Of a stretch of DNA of 64,000 nucleotides, positions 41,772 through 51,406 are shown one piece after another. The notes beneath the pieces are model-generated. The model did not search any database, was not told the origin of the DNA, and was given only the letters and a program-made list of their open reading frames with translations. Position 1 is the first letter of the stretch. Every line of letters begins with the position of its first letter. Origin of the DNA: Sphingomonas bacterium. GTDB taxonomy: Bacteria > Pseudomonadota > Alphaproteobacteria > Sphingomonadales > Sphingomonadaceae. Position numbers and translations under genes: made by a program. Where the stretch lies: NCBI RefSeq assembly GCF_903642285.1, contig NZ_CAHJWJ010000005.1:62001-126000 (forward strand), given 5' to 3'.

Positions 41772-42662
41772 TTACGCCGCCATTCTGGTGAGCGCCATAT
41801 CCGGGGCATGCCCCGGATATGGCGTTGCGCCGCCTCGCCCAAACACCTCGTCCGGCGTTCGGCCGGCGAGGCGGGAGTGAGGCCGCTGCCCGTTGTAATA
41901 GGTGAACCACCTGCCGAGCCCCGTCCGCAGCTCAGAGCCGGTCTCGAAGGCGTTCAATTAGACGCACTCGTACTTCAGCGACCGCCAGAGGCTCTCGATG
42001 AAGACGTTGTCCATCCAGCGGCCGCGGCCATCCATGCTGACGCGCACCTCCGCGTCGCGCAGCACGCCCGTGAAGTCGCTGCTCGTGAACTGGCTGCCCT
42101 GGTCCGTGTTGAAAATCTCCGGCCTGCCGAAGCGCGCCAGCGCTTCCTTCAAAGCCTCAACGCAGAACTCCGCATCCATCGTGTTCGACAACCGCCAGGC
42201 GAGCACCTTCCGGCTCGCCCAGTCCATGATGGCGACCAGGTAGAGGAAGCCCCGCCGCATTGTCAGGTAGGTAATGTCGGCACACCAGACGTGACCCGGC
42301 CGCGTGATCTCCAGATCGCGCAGCAGGTACGGGTAAATACGGTGCTCCGGGTGCGGATCGCTCGTCCGCGGGCGCTGGTAGATGGGCGCCAGCCCCATCC
42401 TCGCCATCAGGCGTCGCACCCGCCGACGCCCGACCGTATGGCCGAGGCGGCAAAGGTGCCGTGCCATCTGGCGGCTGCCATACCAGGGATGATCCAGGAA
42501 CGAGGCGTCGATCACCGCCATCAGCACCAGCGTCTCGGCCGTCTCCGGCACCGGCGCATAGTAGAAGGACGACCGGCTGATCGATACCAGCCGGCACTGC
42601 GCCGTGATCGACAGGCTGGCATGCTCCCGCTCAATCATCTGCCGCCGTCGCGCGATGCTCAT
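41772..42662 (-). pseudogene. IS3-family transposase, orfB with nonsense codon
   Basis: From ATG 42662 the integrase core is intact: Asp in WCADITYL, Asp in FNTDQGSQFTS and Glu in DNVFIESLWRSLKYE. The codon after YECV is TAA (41958-41960) where relatives have Tyr; the frame then continues perfectly (LNAFETGSELRTGL, YYNGQRPHSRLAGRTPDEVF). The stop removes about 60 C-terminal residues, so the element is probably inactive. Confidence 0.85.
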
Positions 42663-42943
42663 CGCGCGAACCCCTTCGACAAAAAATCCCGCTCCACCAC
42701 CAGCTGCCCGATCTTGGCGTGCAGCTTCTCGATCTCGGTGTCGCCCGCGACCTTCGCCGCCTCGGTCGCGCCCGAGAAGGTCGCTGCCATGCCATCGATT
42801 GCCTGTCGCTTCCACGTCGCGATCATCGTCGGGTGGATGCCGTGCTTGGTTGCCAGCTCGGCCAGCGTCAGGTCCCCCCGGATCGCCTCCAGCGCCACCT
42901 TGGCCTTGAACTCCCCCGTATAGCGCTTCCGCGTCGTCTTCAT
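42659..42943 (-). CDS. IS3-family transposase, orfA
   Basis: 94 residues: RKRYTGEFKAKVALEAIRGD, helix-turn-helix TLAELATKHGIHPTMIATWK and a leucine-zipper-like end (IEKLHAKIGQLVVERDFLSK). Complete and normal in length. Its stop overlaps the orfB start in an ATGA, and production of the fusion by -1 shifting is usual for the family. Confidence 0.9.
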   Translation of the reverse strand: MKTTRKRYTGEFKAKVALEAIRGDLTLAELATKHGIHPTMIATWKRQAIDGMAATFSGATEAAKVAGDTEIEKLHAKIGQLVVERDFLSKGFAR

Positions 42944-43003
42944 TGCCGTCCATCCCTCACGTCCGGGATAGCTTAGCCTCCTGTCCAGAAAACCGGCACC
43001 ACC

Positions 43004-43474
43004 TCAAATGTCAGCTACGTCAGCGATCCGGCCTTCTGCTTCCGCTAGGTAAATTTGGACGAGAATAGTCCACGCGTAGTCGGAAAACAATGAATCGCCC
43101 AACTCCTTACGACGACGCTCCATATTTAACAAAGCGTTTAGGGCGGACTGCCGCAAGTCTTCCGGACTACAATTTAGTCTCTGAAGATTAAACAGTTCAA
43201 TGGTGCCGACTAGTACGATACGGCCACTCTCAGACAGTCGGGAAGCCCGAACGTTTGCCCAGACGACTGTACTATCTGGTCTGACGTACCGTTTTCTGAT
43301 CGTAACCGGTCCATCACCAATCGCGAGCCGCACGATCAACATTACGTTTCTGGATCGATCATCAGCGTGTGTTAGTGTGTCATACGTTACTCCGACCAGC
43401 TCCCGTTTTTCGCGCTGCATGATCTCGCAAATCTGAGGATCGACAGACAAAAGCCGACCATTCTCGTCTGCCAC
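43004..43474 (-). pseudogene. PAS-domain regulator truncated by IS3
   Basis: 156 residues, PAS domain at about 5-100 (GRLLSVDPQICEIMQREKRELVG, RKRYVRPDSTVVWANVRASR), then a helical part (LFSDYAWTILVQIYLAEAEGRIA). The stop codon lies in the IS terminal repeat at 43006. Similar sphingomonad proteins continue into a MarR-like winged helix after this point, so the DNA-binding end has probably been lost. The N-terminus is complete. Confidence 0.7.
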
Positions 43475-43966
43475 TGAGTGTCATATCAACATGGAGTATC
43501 TCTCGTGCGTTCAGAACAGGAGTCGGGGACCGGACTCCGTCACATCTTTACGAACATTTGGGAATTGGAAAAATAGCGTTTCCTTGCGACAATCGAAAAT
43601 CCCGAAGGGGAGCGGCGGCCCGGTCTAAAGAGCGCAAAAATCAAGCTCGTCATTGCGGTGCCCGCCGGCCGCATATCATCGGTCATGCTGGACCCAGACC
43701 ATCTTTTGCCGGACCGCGACCGAAGCAACAACGGTGTGGTGCCTTAAGGCAGACGGGGAAAGTCCGCCCAACTGCATCGAAAACCAAGAAGACGACATTC
43801 AGCCTGATTCCCGTAGTTGCCAAGTTCGGTCACTCGTTCAGCTTCCGGCTTTGCATTGGGATTACGAATTGTCGATTGCCAAACGACGGTACGCCCCTTG
43901 TCTGGGGCAATTTGTGCAGCCGATGCGTTTTAAGGCAAGCTGGCCAATCGGAAGAGGATCTTGGAC
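43475..43966. other. Intergenic, no gene recognised
   Basis: About 490 bases with overlapping low-quality frames. A 21-base stretch at 43825-43845 (ttcggtcactcgttcagctt and c) recurs with one mismatch at 46942-46962. Nothing else seen. Confidence 0.4.
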
Positions 43967-44149
43967 ATGAGCGTGAATGCTTTGGGTGAGGACACCGGGT
44001 CCGCGCGCACGGAGATCCACTTTCTTGCGGCACTGGTGGACCAGCTGATTCGTAAAATGATGGCCTCTAGCCTCGTATCGCAGGCCGACCTGAACGAGGT
44101 CGAAGAAAACGTAGCACGACGCATCGGAAGCGAGCCTCGAGCGTGGTAG
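43967..44149 (+). CDS. Small helical protein of unknown function
   Basis: 60 residues from ATG 43967, with AGAGGA upstream. Composition is protein-like and amphipathic (EIHFLAALVDQLIRKMMASS, LNEVEENVARRIG); no signal peptide. It may be a small regulatory or adaptor protein. No family recognised. Confidence 0.5.
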   Translation: MSVNALGEDTGSARTEIHFLAALVDQLIRKMMASSLVSQADLNEVEENVARRIGSEPRAW

Positions 44150-44312
44150 GCGGCTCACCACAGCGGTCATCACCAGGATCGAACAGTCCTCGCGGTCGGC
44201 CCGCCCGATGCGCTGACAAAACGTAGCGGTGATCTGCCGGCACGTCGGCAGTGCCCGATAGGTTTGAGGGGTGGAGTTGTAGCCGATTTGGTCGGTCGTC
44301 GGTTAATACGGC

Positions 44313-44912
44313 ATGCCCACTAGAAAGAACGCCACACGCCTTGAACGGGCGGATCGTGATGCAAGCCGCAAAGTCAACCGGAAGCAAGATAGCTGGCCGA
44401 TGCGCGTTGTAGGCTTCGTCAGCGATATTGGGGACCAGCCGCAGATGCGGTTGCTATGCGCCAGCACCATCGCGATAGGCCTCAGCCGACGCGACTTTCA
44501 CTTGGCAAAGACCGGGGTGAAAATGCTCGCAGCGCACACCGTGGCTACTTGGGGAAAAAGCAGCATCAAAGCGGTAATTAATCGCACCCGACCTGACGCT
44601 GGCGACGATCCCGCAGTACGCCGCGGCAATAGTCATGCTCACGAGGACAACTCGTTCCCGTCGGGGCATAGCGCGGGCGCGGTTGCCGTCGCTCGTGCAT
44701 TTGCGCGCAGCTACCCGGACCATGCAATCGCCGCACACGTAGCGGCATTGGCGGTATCAGCCGTTCAGATACCGCGTGGAACACACTATGTCGGCGACGT
44801 TGCTGCAGGAGTGGTGATCGGCTTGGTCGGCGAGCAATCGAGCGATGCAGTTTTAGGGCTAAGCTCGCGAGTCATCGCCAGCGACAGCAGTATGCCCGAA
44901 CTTGGCGCATGA
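44313..44912 (+). CDS. PAP2-family phosphatase
   Basis: 199 residues. The three phosphatase motifs are clear: KAVINRTRP, PSGHS and RGTHYVGDV, in the order and spacing of lipid phosphatases/haloperoxidases. Membrane segments are weak but present around them (AGVVIGLVG; VAALAVSAVQIP). It probably removes phosphate from a membrane lipid such as phosphatidate or undecaprenyl diphosphate. It stands alone, ahead of the sensor kinase. Confidence 0.88.
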   Translation: MPTRKNATRLERADRDASRKVNRKQDSWPMRVVGFVSDIGDQPQMRLLCASTIAIGLSRRDFHLAKTGVKMLAAHTVATWGKSSIKAVINRTRPDAGDDPAVRRGNSHAHEDNSFPSGHSAGAVAVARAFARSYPDHAIAAHVAALAVSAVQIPRGTHYVGDVAAGVVIGLVGEQSSDAVLGLSSRVIASDSSMPELGA

Positions 44913-45125
44913 ATAAAGTGATGTGCTGCGCGTGCTCCTTGCGGTCCCGTAGACCCATGAGCCGCCACTCACAGCACCCTCAGCCAACATTGAAAGCGGA
45001 CGCTCGTTCAGGCTGCAAGCGATTACATCAAGTGCATCCGCACGGCGGCCGACTCTCGCGGTGCCAAGTAAACTTAGGCGCACTGAGTTTTAAGGAGTAA
45101 GCCGAGGCCGGCCAGGGATATTCGG

Positions 45126-46175
45126 ATGGCGGACGTAAAGGCAAAGTCAGACGTTCAGAAACAGGGCGAAGCGTCGGTCGACGCGTTTCGCCGGGATCTC
45201 GGCCCGTTCGTGGTGGCCGCCGAAAAGACCCGCATGCCGATGGTGTTCACAGGCGAGGAGCCCGGTCACCCTGTCATCTTCGCGAACGACGCCTTTTTGG
45301 CGCTGACGGGCTACGCGCGCGAGGAGGTGCTCGCCAAAAGCTTTCAGTCGCTCCTGGCGGTTGGCGTCGACGCGGAAACGATGCCGATCGTCGAAGCGGC
45401 CTTTCGCGGAGAGTGCGAGAGCGAGCCGGAGATCCATTACAAGCGCAAGGACGGTAGCGAGTTCTGGGCATCGATGTTCGTCAGCCCAGTGTGCGACGCG
45501 AGCGGAGCGATCGTACAGCAATTCGTATCGCTCGTTGACCTTACCGATCATCGGCAGGACAATGCCCGGTGCAAGATGCTGATCGACGAGCTCAATCACC
45601 GCGTGAAGAACACGCTATCAACCGTGCAGTCGATCGTCACCCAAGCGCTGCGCAGGCCAGCCGAGCCCGCTGCAATTGGTGAGGCGATCGAGTCACGCAT
45701 TCTCGCACTTTCTCGGTCACACGACCTGCTCACGAGCGGCAATTGGGATGGAACGGGCCTTCACGATCTGGTCGACACCGCCTTGCAGCCGTTCGAGGTC
45801 ATCTTCGGCCGACCCGAGCGTTTCACGGTCGTCGGGGATAACGTGCGATTAACACCCAAGACCACGCTTTCGCTCGCGATCGCGATCCACGAGCTCGCGA
45901 CCAACGCGGTCAAGTATGGGGCCTTCTCGAACGACGCGGGAACGATCGCGATCGATTGGACGGTGGTCCCGGACGCAGCGGGCGATCGCCTGGTGCTGCG
46001 GTGGCGGGAGCGCGACGGCCCAACGGTGACGCCGCCGTCGCGCAAAGGCTTCGAGTCATGGGTCATCGAGCGCGGTCTCCCGCACGAGCTGGGCGGCCGG
46101 GTCACGCTCGACTATCACAGCCACGGGGTGGCCTGCACGATCGACATTCCCGCTCCAGACCCGGTGAAGAAATGA
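45126..46175 (+). CDS. PAS-HWE family sensor histidine kinase
   Basis: 349 residues. A LOV-like PAS domain (about 30-150) shows VFTGEEPGHPVIFANDAFLALTGY and EIHYKRKDGSEFW, but the photoactive G-x-N-C-R-F-L-Q segment is replaced by AKSFQSLL, so there is no flavin-binding Cys. The HWE kinase part starts with His158 (ELNHRVKNTLSTVQS) and has an N-box ELATNAVKYGAFS and a C-terminal GFESWVIE region. It would sense a signal, perhaps redox or general stress, and phosphorylate a partner. It overlaps the next gene by ATGA. Confidence 0.9.
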   Translation: MADVKAKSDVQKQGEASVDAFRRDLGPFVVAAEKTRMPMVFTGEEPGHPVIFANDAFLALTGYAREEVLAKSFQSLLAVGVDAETMPIVEAAFRGECESEPEIHYKRKDGSEFWASMFVSPVCDASGAIVQQFVSLVDLTDHRQDNARCKMLIDELNHRVKNTLSTVQSIVTQALRRPAEPAAIGEAIESRILALSRSHDLLTSGNWDGTGLHDLVDTALQPFEVIFGRPERFTVVGDNVRLTPKTTLSLAIAIHELATNAVKYGAFSNDAGTIAIDWTVVPDAAGDRLVLRWRERDGPTVTPPSRKGFESWVIERGLPHELGGRVTLDYHSHGVACTIDIPAPDPVKK

Positions 46176-46678
46176 CCGGCCTCCTCGCCGGCCGCCGGAT
46201 GCTCGTCGTCGAGGACGAGATGCTCGTCCTAATGAACATCGAGATGGCGTTGGAGGAGCTCGGCTGCTCCGCGAGGCGAGCCTACGACGCCTACTATCTC
46301 GGCCTTGATGGAAAAGTGGCAAAATACCTGGCGAGAACTCGGCAAGGCTATGCCGCCGCCGGAGCGACCGCGACGGAGATCGACCTTGCGATGGGTATGG
46401 ATGGTCAGACGCAACTCACACGTAGAGCCAATGTGGATGCTCTCGGTGCCGCCGTTCGATCGGCGGGCTCTCGCGCGTCACCTCCGCTTCGGCGAACCGC
46501 AATCAGCGAGGCGCTACCCGCGCCCGAGACAAACCGACGTGATCGTTGCGGAAGGGATCAGGTCTTCATCCGCGGAAGCATGCAGCCGCTGCCATCACAG
46601 CCGATCTGCTCCGGCGTAATTAAGCGAGAGGGCAAACCGCCCAAACGTTGGGACGCCGACCTCGCCTGGACTGGCTGA
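46172..46678 (+). pseudogene. Response-regulator receiver, truncated after about 35 residues
   Basis: ATG 46172 overlaps the kinase stop. The start (RRMLVVEDEMLVLMNIEMAL, then EELGCS) is a normal receiver beta1-alpha1 region with the acidic pair. After about 46272 the frame stays open but the sequence is unrelated and Arg/Pro-rich; the phospho-acceptor Asp and the rest of the domain are missing. The partner of the kinase has thus been replaced by foreign sequence. Confidence 0.7.
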
Positions 46679-47103
46679 GGCCTCTTTACGGCCGCAGATG
46701 TCGGGCTTCGCGACGTCAACGCCGGCATCGTCGCTCCCAAATGGAACGTCGATTTCGATCGCGAGCCGATCGCTGGCGGGACGAGATCCACGGGTAGATC
46801 TGATTGATCAAAGCGATGTCGCCGAGGGCAAAAGGCTTCGTGAGCTGTTTCGATTAATCCTTAACGTCGTCGGGAGAACGTACTGCGCGGCGGTGCCGAC
46901 CCAGTTGCGGACAGTCACGCCCGCTCTTCGGCATTTCAGATTCGGTCGCTCGTTCAGCTTCAATCTTTTGGCTGACCAACTGGTGACCACGCGGCGACCA
47001 CAGCGGCCCGGCGGTAACTCGCAATCCGTTCTGACCGGTCGCTATTTTCCGATGCCGTGTCGGATATCACGGAAACGAGCTCGATCAGCCGCGTTGATGA
47101 CGC
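46679..47103. other. Intergenic, no gene recognised
   Basis: About 425 bases. It contains the second copy of the 21-base repeat (46942-46962) and presumably the promoter of the pao operon. Open frames read as shadows. Confidence 0.4.
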
Positions 47104-47718
47104 ATGTATACCGAGACCCCGCCATGCGCATCGGGCGTTCACCGACGCGACCTGTTGAAAGCAACCGTGGTCGGAACCGCGCTGACGTCGGCCGCAGGCC
47201 ATCTTGAAGCTGCGACGCCGCCGGCGACGGAAAAAGGGCGACCGCAGATGCTGCCGGTCACGCTGGTCGTGAACGGGCGCGCCAACCGGCTGACGCTCGA
47301 CAGCCGCACGACGCTGCTCGATGCCATGCGTAACGATCTGGGCCTGACGGGATCGAAGAAGGGCTGCGACCATGGCCAGTGCGGTGCCTGCACGGTGCTC
47401 GTCGGCGGCAAGCGGACGCTGTCGTGCCTGACGCTGGCGGCGATGGTGCGCGAACCCGTGACCACCATCGAGGGGCTGGCCGGGGCCGATGGCACGCTTC
47501 ACCCGATGCAACAGGCGTTCATCGATCAAGACGCGTTCCAGTGCGGTTATTGTACGCCGGGCCAGATCCTGTCGGCGGTGGCCTGCGTCGACGAGGGCCA
47601 CGTCCGCGACGCCGACGAGATCCGCGAATATATGAGCGGCAATCTGTGCCGCTGCGCCGCCTACCCGCACATCGTCGCGGCGATCGAGCAGGCCGCTCGC
47701 CAGATGCAAAAGGCCTGA
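47104..47718 (+). CDS. paoA: Aldehyde oxidoreductase, [2Fe-2S] subunit
   Basis: 204 residues from ATG 47104. A Tat signal (HRRDLLKATVVGTALTSAAG) leads to the ferredoxin fold with GCDHGQCGAC plus a later Cys (LSCLTL) for the first cluster, and CGYCTPGQ and LCRCAAY for the second. The layout is that of PaoA/YagT, the iron-sulfur subunit of periplasmic aldehyde oxidase. Electrons pass from the molybdenum centre in PaoC through this subunit to FAD in PaoB. First gene of a tight three-gene operon. Confidence 0.92.
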   Translation: MYTETPPCASGVHRRDLLKATVVGTALTSAAGHLEAATPPATEKGRPQMLPVTLVVNGRANRLTLDSRTTLLDAMRNDLGLTGSKKGCDHGQCGACTVLVGGKRTLSCLTLAAMVREPVTTIEGLAGADGTLHPMQQAFIDQDAFQCGYCTPGQILSAVACVDEGHVRDADEIREYMSGNLCRCAAYPHIVAAIEQAARQMQKA

Positions 47719-47722
47719 GCCG

Positions 47723-48733
47723 ATGCGACCCTTCGACTATGTCCGCGCTGCCAACGTGCCGGACGCGGTGCGCGCCGCCAGTGGCGAGCAAGGTGCGCCC
47801 ACCGCCGCCCGAGCGCAGTTCATCGCCGGCGGTACGATGATGCTCGATCTGATGAAGCTCGGCTCGATGCAGCCGGGCGTTCTCGTCGACGTCAACGCGC
47901 TCGAGACGCGGCACGGCGGGATCGAGGCGACGCCACAAAGGCTGCGGCTCGGCGCGCTGGTGCGGATGGCGCAGGCCGCCGACGATGCGACGGTCAGGCG
48001 CGACTATCCGGTGATCGCCGACACGCTCAACCTCGCCGCCTCCGCGCAATTGCGCAACATGGCGAGCCTCGGCGGCAACGTCCTCCAGCGCACCCGCTGC
48101 CAGTATTTCCGCGAGCCGGGCTGGTCGGCGTGCAACAAGCGCGTGCCGGGCAGCGGCTGCGCGGCGCTCGACGGCGTCAACCGGCAGCATGCGGTGTTGG
48201 GTGTGAGCGAGCGCTGCATCGCCGAATATCCCGGCGACTTCGCGCAAGCGCTGGTCGCGCTGCGTGCCAGCGTCGAGCTCTTCGGCCCGAACGGTGCGCG
48301 CACCCTACCGTTCGAGCAGCTGCATCGATCGGCCGACACGCCCGAGGTGGAGACGGTGCTGGCACCGGGCGAGCTGATCACGGGCTTCGTCGTGCCCGCG
48401 GGCCCTTGGACGCGTCGCTCGGCGTACGTGAAGGTCCGCGACCGGGAGAGTTACGCCTATGCGCTCGCCAGCGCGGCGGTGGCGCTGGACATGGACCGCG
48501 ATACCGTGCGCGAGGCGCGGATCGGGTTGGGGGGCGTCGCGTATCGGCCGTGGCGGGCGCGCGAGGCGGAGGCAATGCTCGCGGGCAAGCCGCTGACCGA
48601 GGCGAATGCCGAGATGGCAGCCCGCGCCGCCTATGCCGGCGCGCAGCCTCGCGAACACAATCGCTACAAGATCGAACTTGGACGGCGCACGCTGGTGCGC
48701 GCGCTGATGCAGGTCGGGAGCATGCAGGTCTGA
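47723..48733 (+). CDS. paoB: Aldehyde oxidoreductase, FAD-binding subunit
   Basis: 336 residues starting four bases after paoA. FAD-binding motifs FIAGGTMMLDLMK and ASAQLRNMASLGGNVLQ are present. Four Cys in the insert (TRCQYFRE, SACNKR, GSGCAAL) match the extra [4Fe-4S] cluster characteristic of PaoB/YagS-type subunits. It accepts electrons from PaoA and passes them to oxygen or another acceptor. It overlaps paoC by one base (TGATG). Confidence 0.92.
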   Translation: MRPFDYVRAANVPDAVRAASGEQGAPTAARAQFIAGGTMMLDLMKLGSMQPGVLVDVNALETRHGGIEATPQRLRLGALVRMAQAADDATVRRDYPVIADTLNLAASAQLRNMASLGGNVLQRTRCQYFREPGWSACNKRVPGSGCAALDGVNRQHAVLGVSERCIAEYPGDFAQALVALRASVELFGPNGARTLPFEQLHRSADTPEVETVLAPGELITGFVVPAGPWTRRSAYVKVRDRESYAYALASAAVALDMDRDTVREARIGLGGVAYRPWRAREAEAMLAGKPLTEANAEMAARAAYAGAQPREHNRYKIELGRRTLVRALMQVGSMQV

Positions 48734-51078
48734 TGTCCGTCACCGGTCCCTCCGAGCCGATGCTGCTCGCCCCCAAGGATGCCGCCAAGCCCGCGATCGG
48801 CGCGGCCACCTCGCGTGTCGATGCCCGGCTGAAGGTCACCGGCGGTGCCCGCTACGGCTCCGACATCGATGGCGGCCGGCAGCCCGCGCATGGCTATCTG
48901 CGCACCAGCGCGATCGCGCGCGGGCGGGTCACCCGCATCGACGAGACTGAGGCGCGGCGCGTTCCCGGCGTTCTGGAGATTCTGACCTTCCGCAACGTCG
49001 GTGACCGGATCAAGCCCGGGAAGACCTTGTCCGACCAGGGCTATATGGGCAGCTCGATCGCGCCGCTAGCATCGGATCGCATCCAACACGCTGGCCAGAT
49101 CGTCGCACTGGTGGTCGCCGACAGCTTCGAAGCGGCGCGCGACGCGGCCCAGCGGCTCGACATCGCCTATGCTGAGGAACGCCCCTCGGCGACGTTCGAC
49201 AGTCCCGGCCTCAAGGAAGGGCTGACCAATCCCAAGCCGAAGTCCAAGGAAGGCGAGGAGAGCGGCGACGAGAATCCGAAGGTCGGCGACGCCAGAAGCG
49301 CCTTCGCCACCGCACCTGTGAAAGTCGACCAGCGCTACGAAACGCCGACCCAGCATCACAACCCGATCGAGCTGTTCACCACCACCTGCGCATGGAGCGG
49401 CGACGAGCTGACCGTCTGGGAGTCGTCGCAGAACATGTACGGCTTCAAGAACGGGCTCGCCGAACAGCTCGGCATCCCCGCCGACAAGGTCCGCACGGTG
49501 TCGCCCTTCGTCGGTGGCGCGTTCGGATCGCGCGGATCGCTGACGCAGCGCACCGCGATCGTGGCGCTGGCCGCAAAGATGGTCGGCCGCCCGGTGCGGC
49601 TCGAGGCGACGCGGTCGGACGGATTCACCATCGCTACCTATCGCGCCGAGACGCGCCACCGCGTCCGCCTCGCCGCCGGGCACGACGGCAAGTTGTTGGC
49701 GCTGATCCACGAGGGCTGGGAGATCAGCTCGCGCCCCGACGACTATAAAGTCGCGGGCACCGACGCATCGACTCGGCTCTACGCCTGCCCGAATGTCGAT
49801 TCGAACGTCACGATCGTCCATGCCGATCGCAACACGCCGGGGTTCATGCGCTCCCCGCCCGAGACGCCATACCTGTTCGCGCTGGAGTCCGCGATGGACG
49901 AACTGGCGGTGGCGCTGAAGATGGACCCGGTGGAGTTGCGCCGCGTCAACGATACGCAGGTCGAGCCGATCAAGGGCCTGCCCTATACCAGCCGCGCGCT
50001 GATGCCCTGTTTCGACGCCGCCGCCGCCGCGTTCGGCTGGTCGAAGCGGACGCCGGAGCCCGGCTCGATGCGCGACGGCGACTGGCTGATCGGCTGGGGC
50101 TGCGCCTCATCGATGTACCCGACGCAGATGGGCGCTGCGTCGGCGCGCGTGACGCTGTCGCCGCAGGGCCGCGTCATCGTGCAGACTGCCACGCACGAGA
50201 TCGGCCAGGGGGTGACGACGGTGATCGCGCTGACCGCCGCCGACCGGCTCGGCGTGCCGCTCGACCAGGTGACGGTCGAAGTCGGCGACAGCCGCCTGCC
50301 CCCCTCCCCCGTCGCCAGCGGATCGAACAGCACGGCCAGCGTCTGCAACGTCGTCGCCAAGGCCTGCGCCGACATCCGCGAGCGCATCGTCAGCGCCGCG
50401 GTCGTGCCCGGTGCGCCGTTCGCGGGCGTCACGCCAGCCTCGCTGGTGCTGGCGGACGGCAAGCTGACGACCCCCGATGGCCGCGCCGAGCCGCTCGCCC
50501 AGGCGATGGCCCGCGCCACTGGCGGCGCGATCGAGGCCTATGCCGAGAACATCCCCCATGGCGTGAAGCCCGACGCCTTGCAGGGCCTCTACAAGGGCCA
50601 GGGCAAGCTCGCCGGCGGTGCCAAGATGAAGGACCGCATCCAGTTCGCGTTCGGCGCGCAGTTCGCCGAGGTCTGTGTCCACCGCCTTACCCGCGAGGTG
50701 CGCGCCTCACGAGTCGTCGGTGCCTATGCCGCGGGCCGGATCGTGAACCCCAAAACCGCCAAGAGCCAGCTGATGGGCGGGCAGATCTGGGGCATCAGCG
50801 CCGCGCTGCACGAGGCGACCGAGATCGATCGGCGGACCGCCCGCTACTACAACGACGATCTCGCCGAGTATTTGATCCCGGTGAACGCCGACATCACCCG
50901 GGTCGAGACGATCTTCCTTCCGGAACAGGACGAGAAGGTGAACGATTTGGGCATCAAGGGGTTGGGCGAACTCGGCAATGTCGGGCTGAACGCGGCGGTC
51001 GCCAATGCCGTCTGGCACGCCACCGGCGTACGCGTTCGCGAACTACCGGTCCGGATCGAGAAGTTGCTCGTCGCCTAA
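48733..51078 (+). CDS. paoC: Aldehyde oxidoreductase, molybdopterin subunit
   Basis: 781 residues, xanthine-oxidase-family large subunit. Substrate and cofactor motifs include FVGGAFGSRGS, GFMRSPPETP and HEIGQGVTTV, with the catalytic base Glu746 in KGLGELGNVG. It hydroxylates aldehydes (or N-heterocycles) at the molybdenum cytosine-dinucleotide centre. Complete length. No paoD-type cofactor-insertion gene follows, so maturation must be encoded elsewhere. A broken piece of a close copy lies at 14216-14430. Confidence 0.92.
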   Translation: MSVTGPSEPMLLAPKDAAKPAIGAATSRVDARLKVTGGARYGSDIDGGRQPAHGYLRTSAIARGRVTRIDETEARRVPGVLEILTFRNVGDRIKPGKTLSDQGYMGSSIAPLASDRIQHAGQIVALVVADSFEAARDAAQRLDIAYAEERPSATFDSPGLKEGLTNPKPKSKEGEESGDENPKVGDARSAFATAPVKVDQRYETPTQHHNPIELFTTTCAWSGDELTVWESSQNMYGFKNGLAEQLGIPADKVRTVSPFVGGAFGSRGSLTQRTAIVALAAKMVGRPVRLEATRSDGFTIATYRAETRHRVRLAAGHDGKLLALIHEGWEISSRPDDYKVAGTDASTRLYACPNVDSNVTIVHADRNTPGFMRSPPETPYLFALESAMDELAVALKMDPVELRRVNDTQVEPIKGLPYTSRALMPCFDAAAAAFGWSKRTPEPGSMRDGDWLIGWGCASSMYPTQMGAASARVTLSPQGRVIVQTATHEIGQGVTTVIALTAADRLGVPLDQVTVEVGDSRLPPSPVASGSNSTASVCNVVAKACADIRERIVSAAVVPGAPFAGVTPASLVLADGKLTTPDGRAEPLAQAMARATGGAIEAYAENIPHGVKPDALQGLYKGQGKLAGGAKMKDRIQFAFGAQFAEVCVHRLTREVRASRVVGAYAAGRIVNPKTAKSQLMGGQIWGISAALHEATEIDRRTARYYNDDLAEYLIPVNADITRVETIFLPEQDEKVNDLGIKGLGELGNVGLNAAVANAVWHATGVRVRELPVRIEKLLVA

Positions 51079-51406
51079 GCTACTTTTGACCCAGATTCGG
51101 ACGCTCAAAATCGCCCGAGCGCTTCCCACAAGCGGTCATCTGTTCATCTCACTGGCAGTCGTCGCTCCAGCCTGCGAACGACGGTCAAGCCATTCGCCGC
51201 CCGACGTGATCCAAATATTCGCCGATACCTGATCTTTCACGCGTTGACCTTGCGTAGGGGCGATACCGACGCGCAGGTTTTAACACTCGAGATGATGCAA
51301 GCTGTCATTCGACGCGGCGCCCCGCGTTCCAGGCTGTCTCGTCCGGGATCGCCAGCGTTCGACGCGGGTTCTCCTGATGACGCGTTGGACGTCGATGGAG
51401 AAAGAC
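51079..51406. other. Intergenic, nothing recognised
   Basis: About 330 bases between paoC and the stress protein. No clear terminator or gene; the promoter of the next gene is presumably here. Confidence 0.4.

Larger units (their letters stand above)
41712..43006 (-). mobile_element. IS3-family insertion sequence
   Basis: Imperfect terminal repeats: tgaggtggtcccgccttctt at 41712 and the inverse at the right end (reading tgaggtggtgccggttttc from 43006 leftward). Inside are orfA and orfB on the minus strand. The flanking trinucleotides (cgc and aat) do not match, so the target duplication is lost or recombination has occurred. Confidence 0.85.

Noticed and set aside
43558..43989. 143-codon ORF in the gap after the PAS gene
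   Set aside because: Arg/Ser/Pro-rich composition, no ribosome site and overlap with the better small ORF at 43967.
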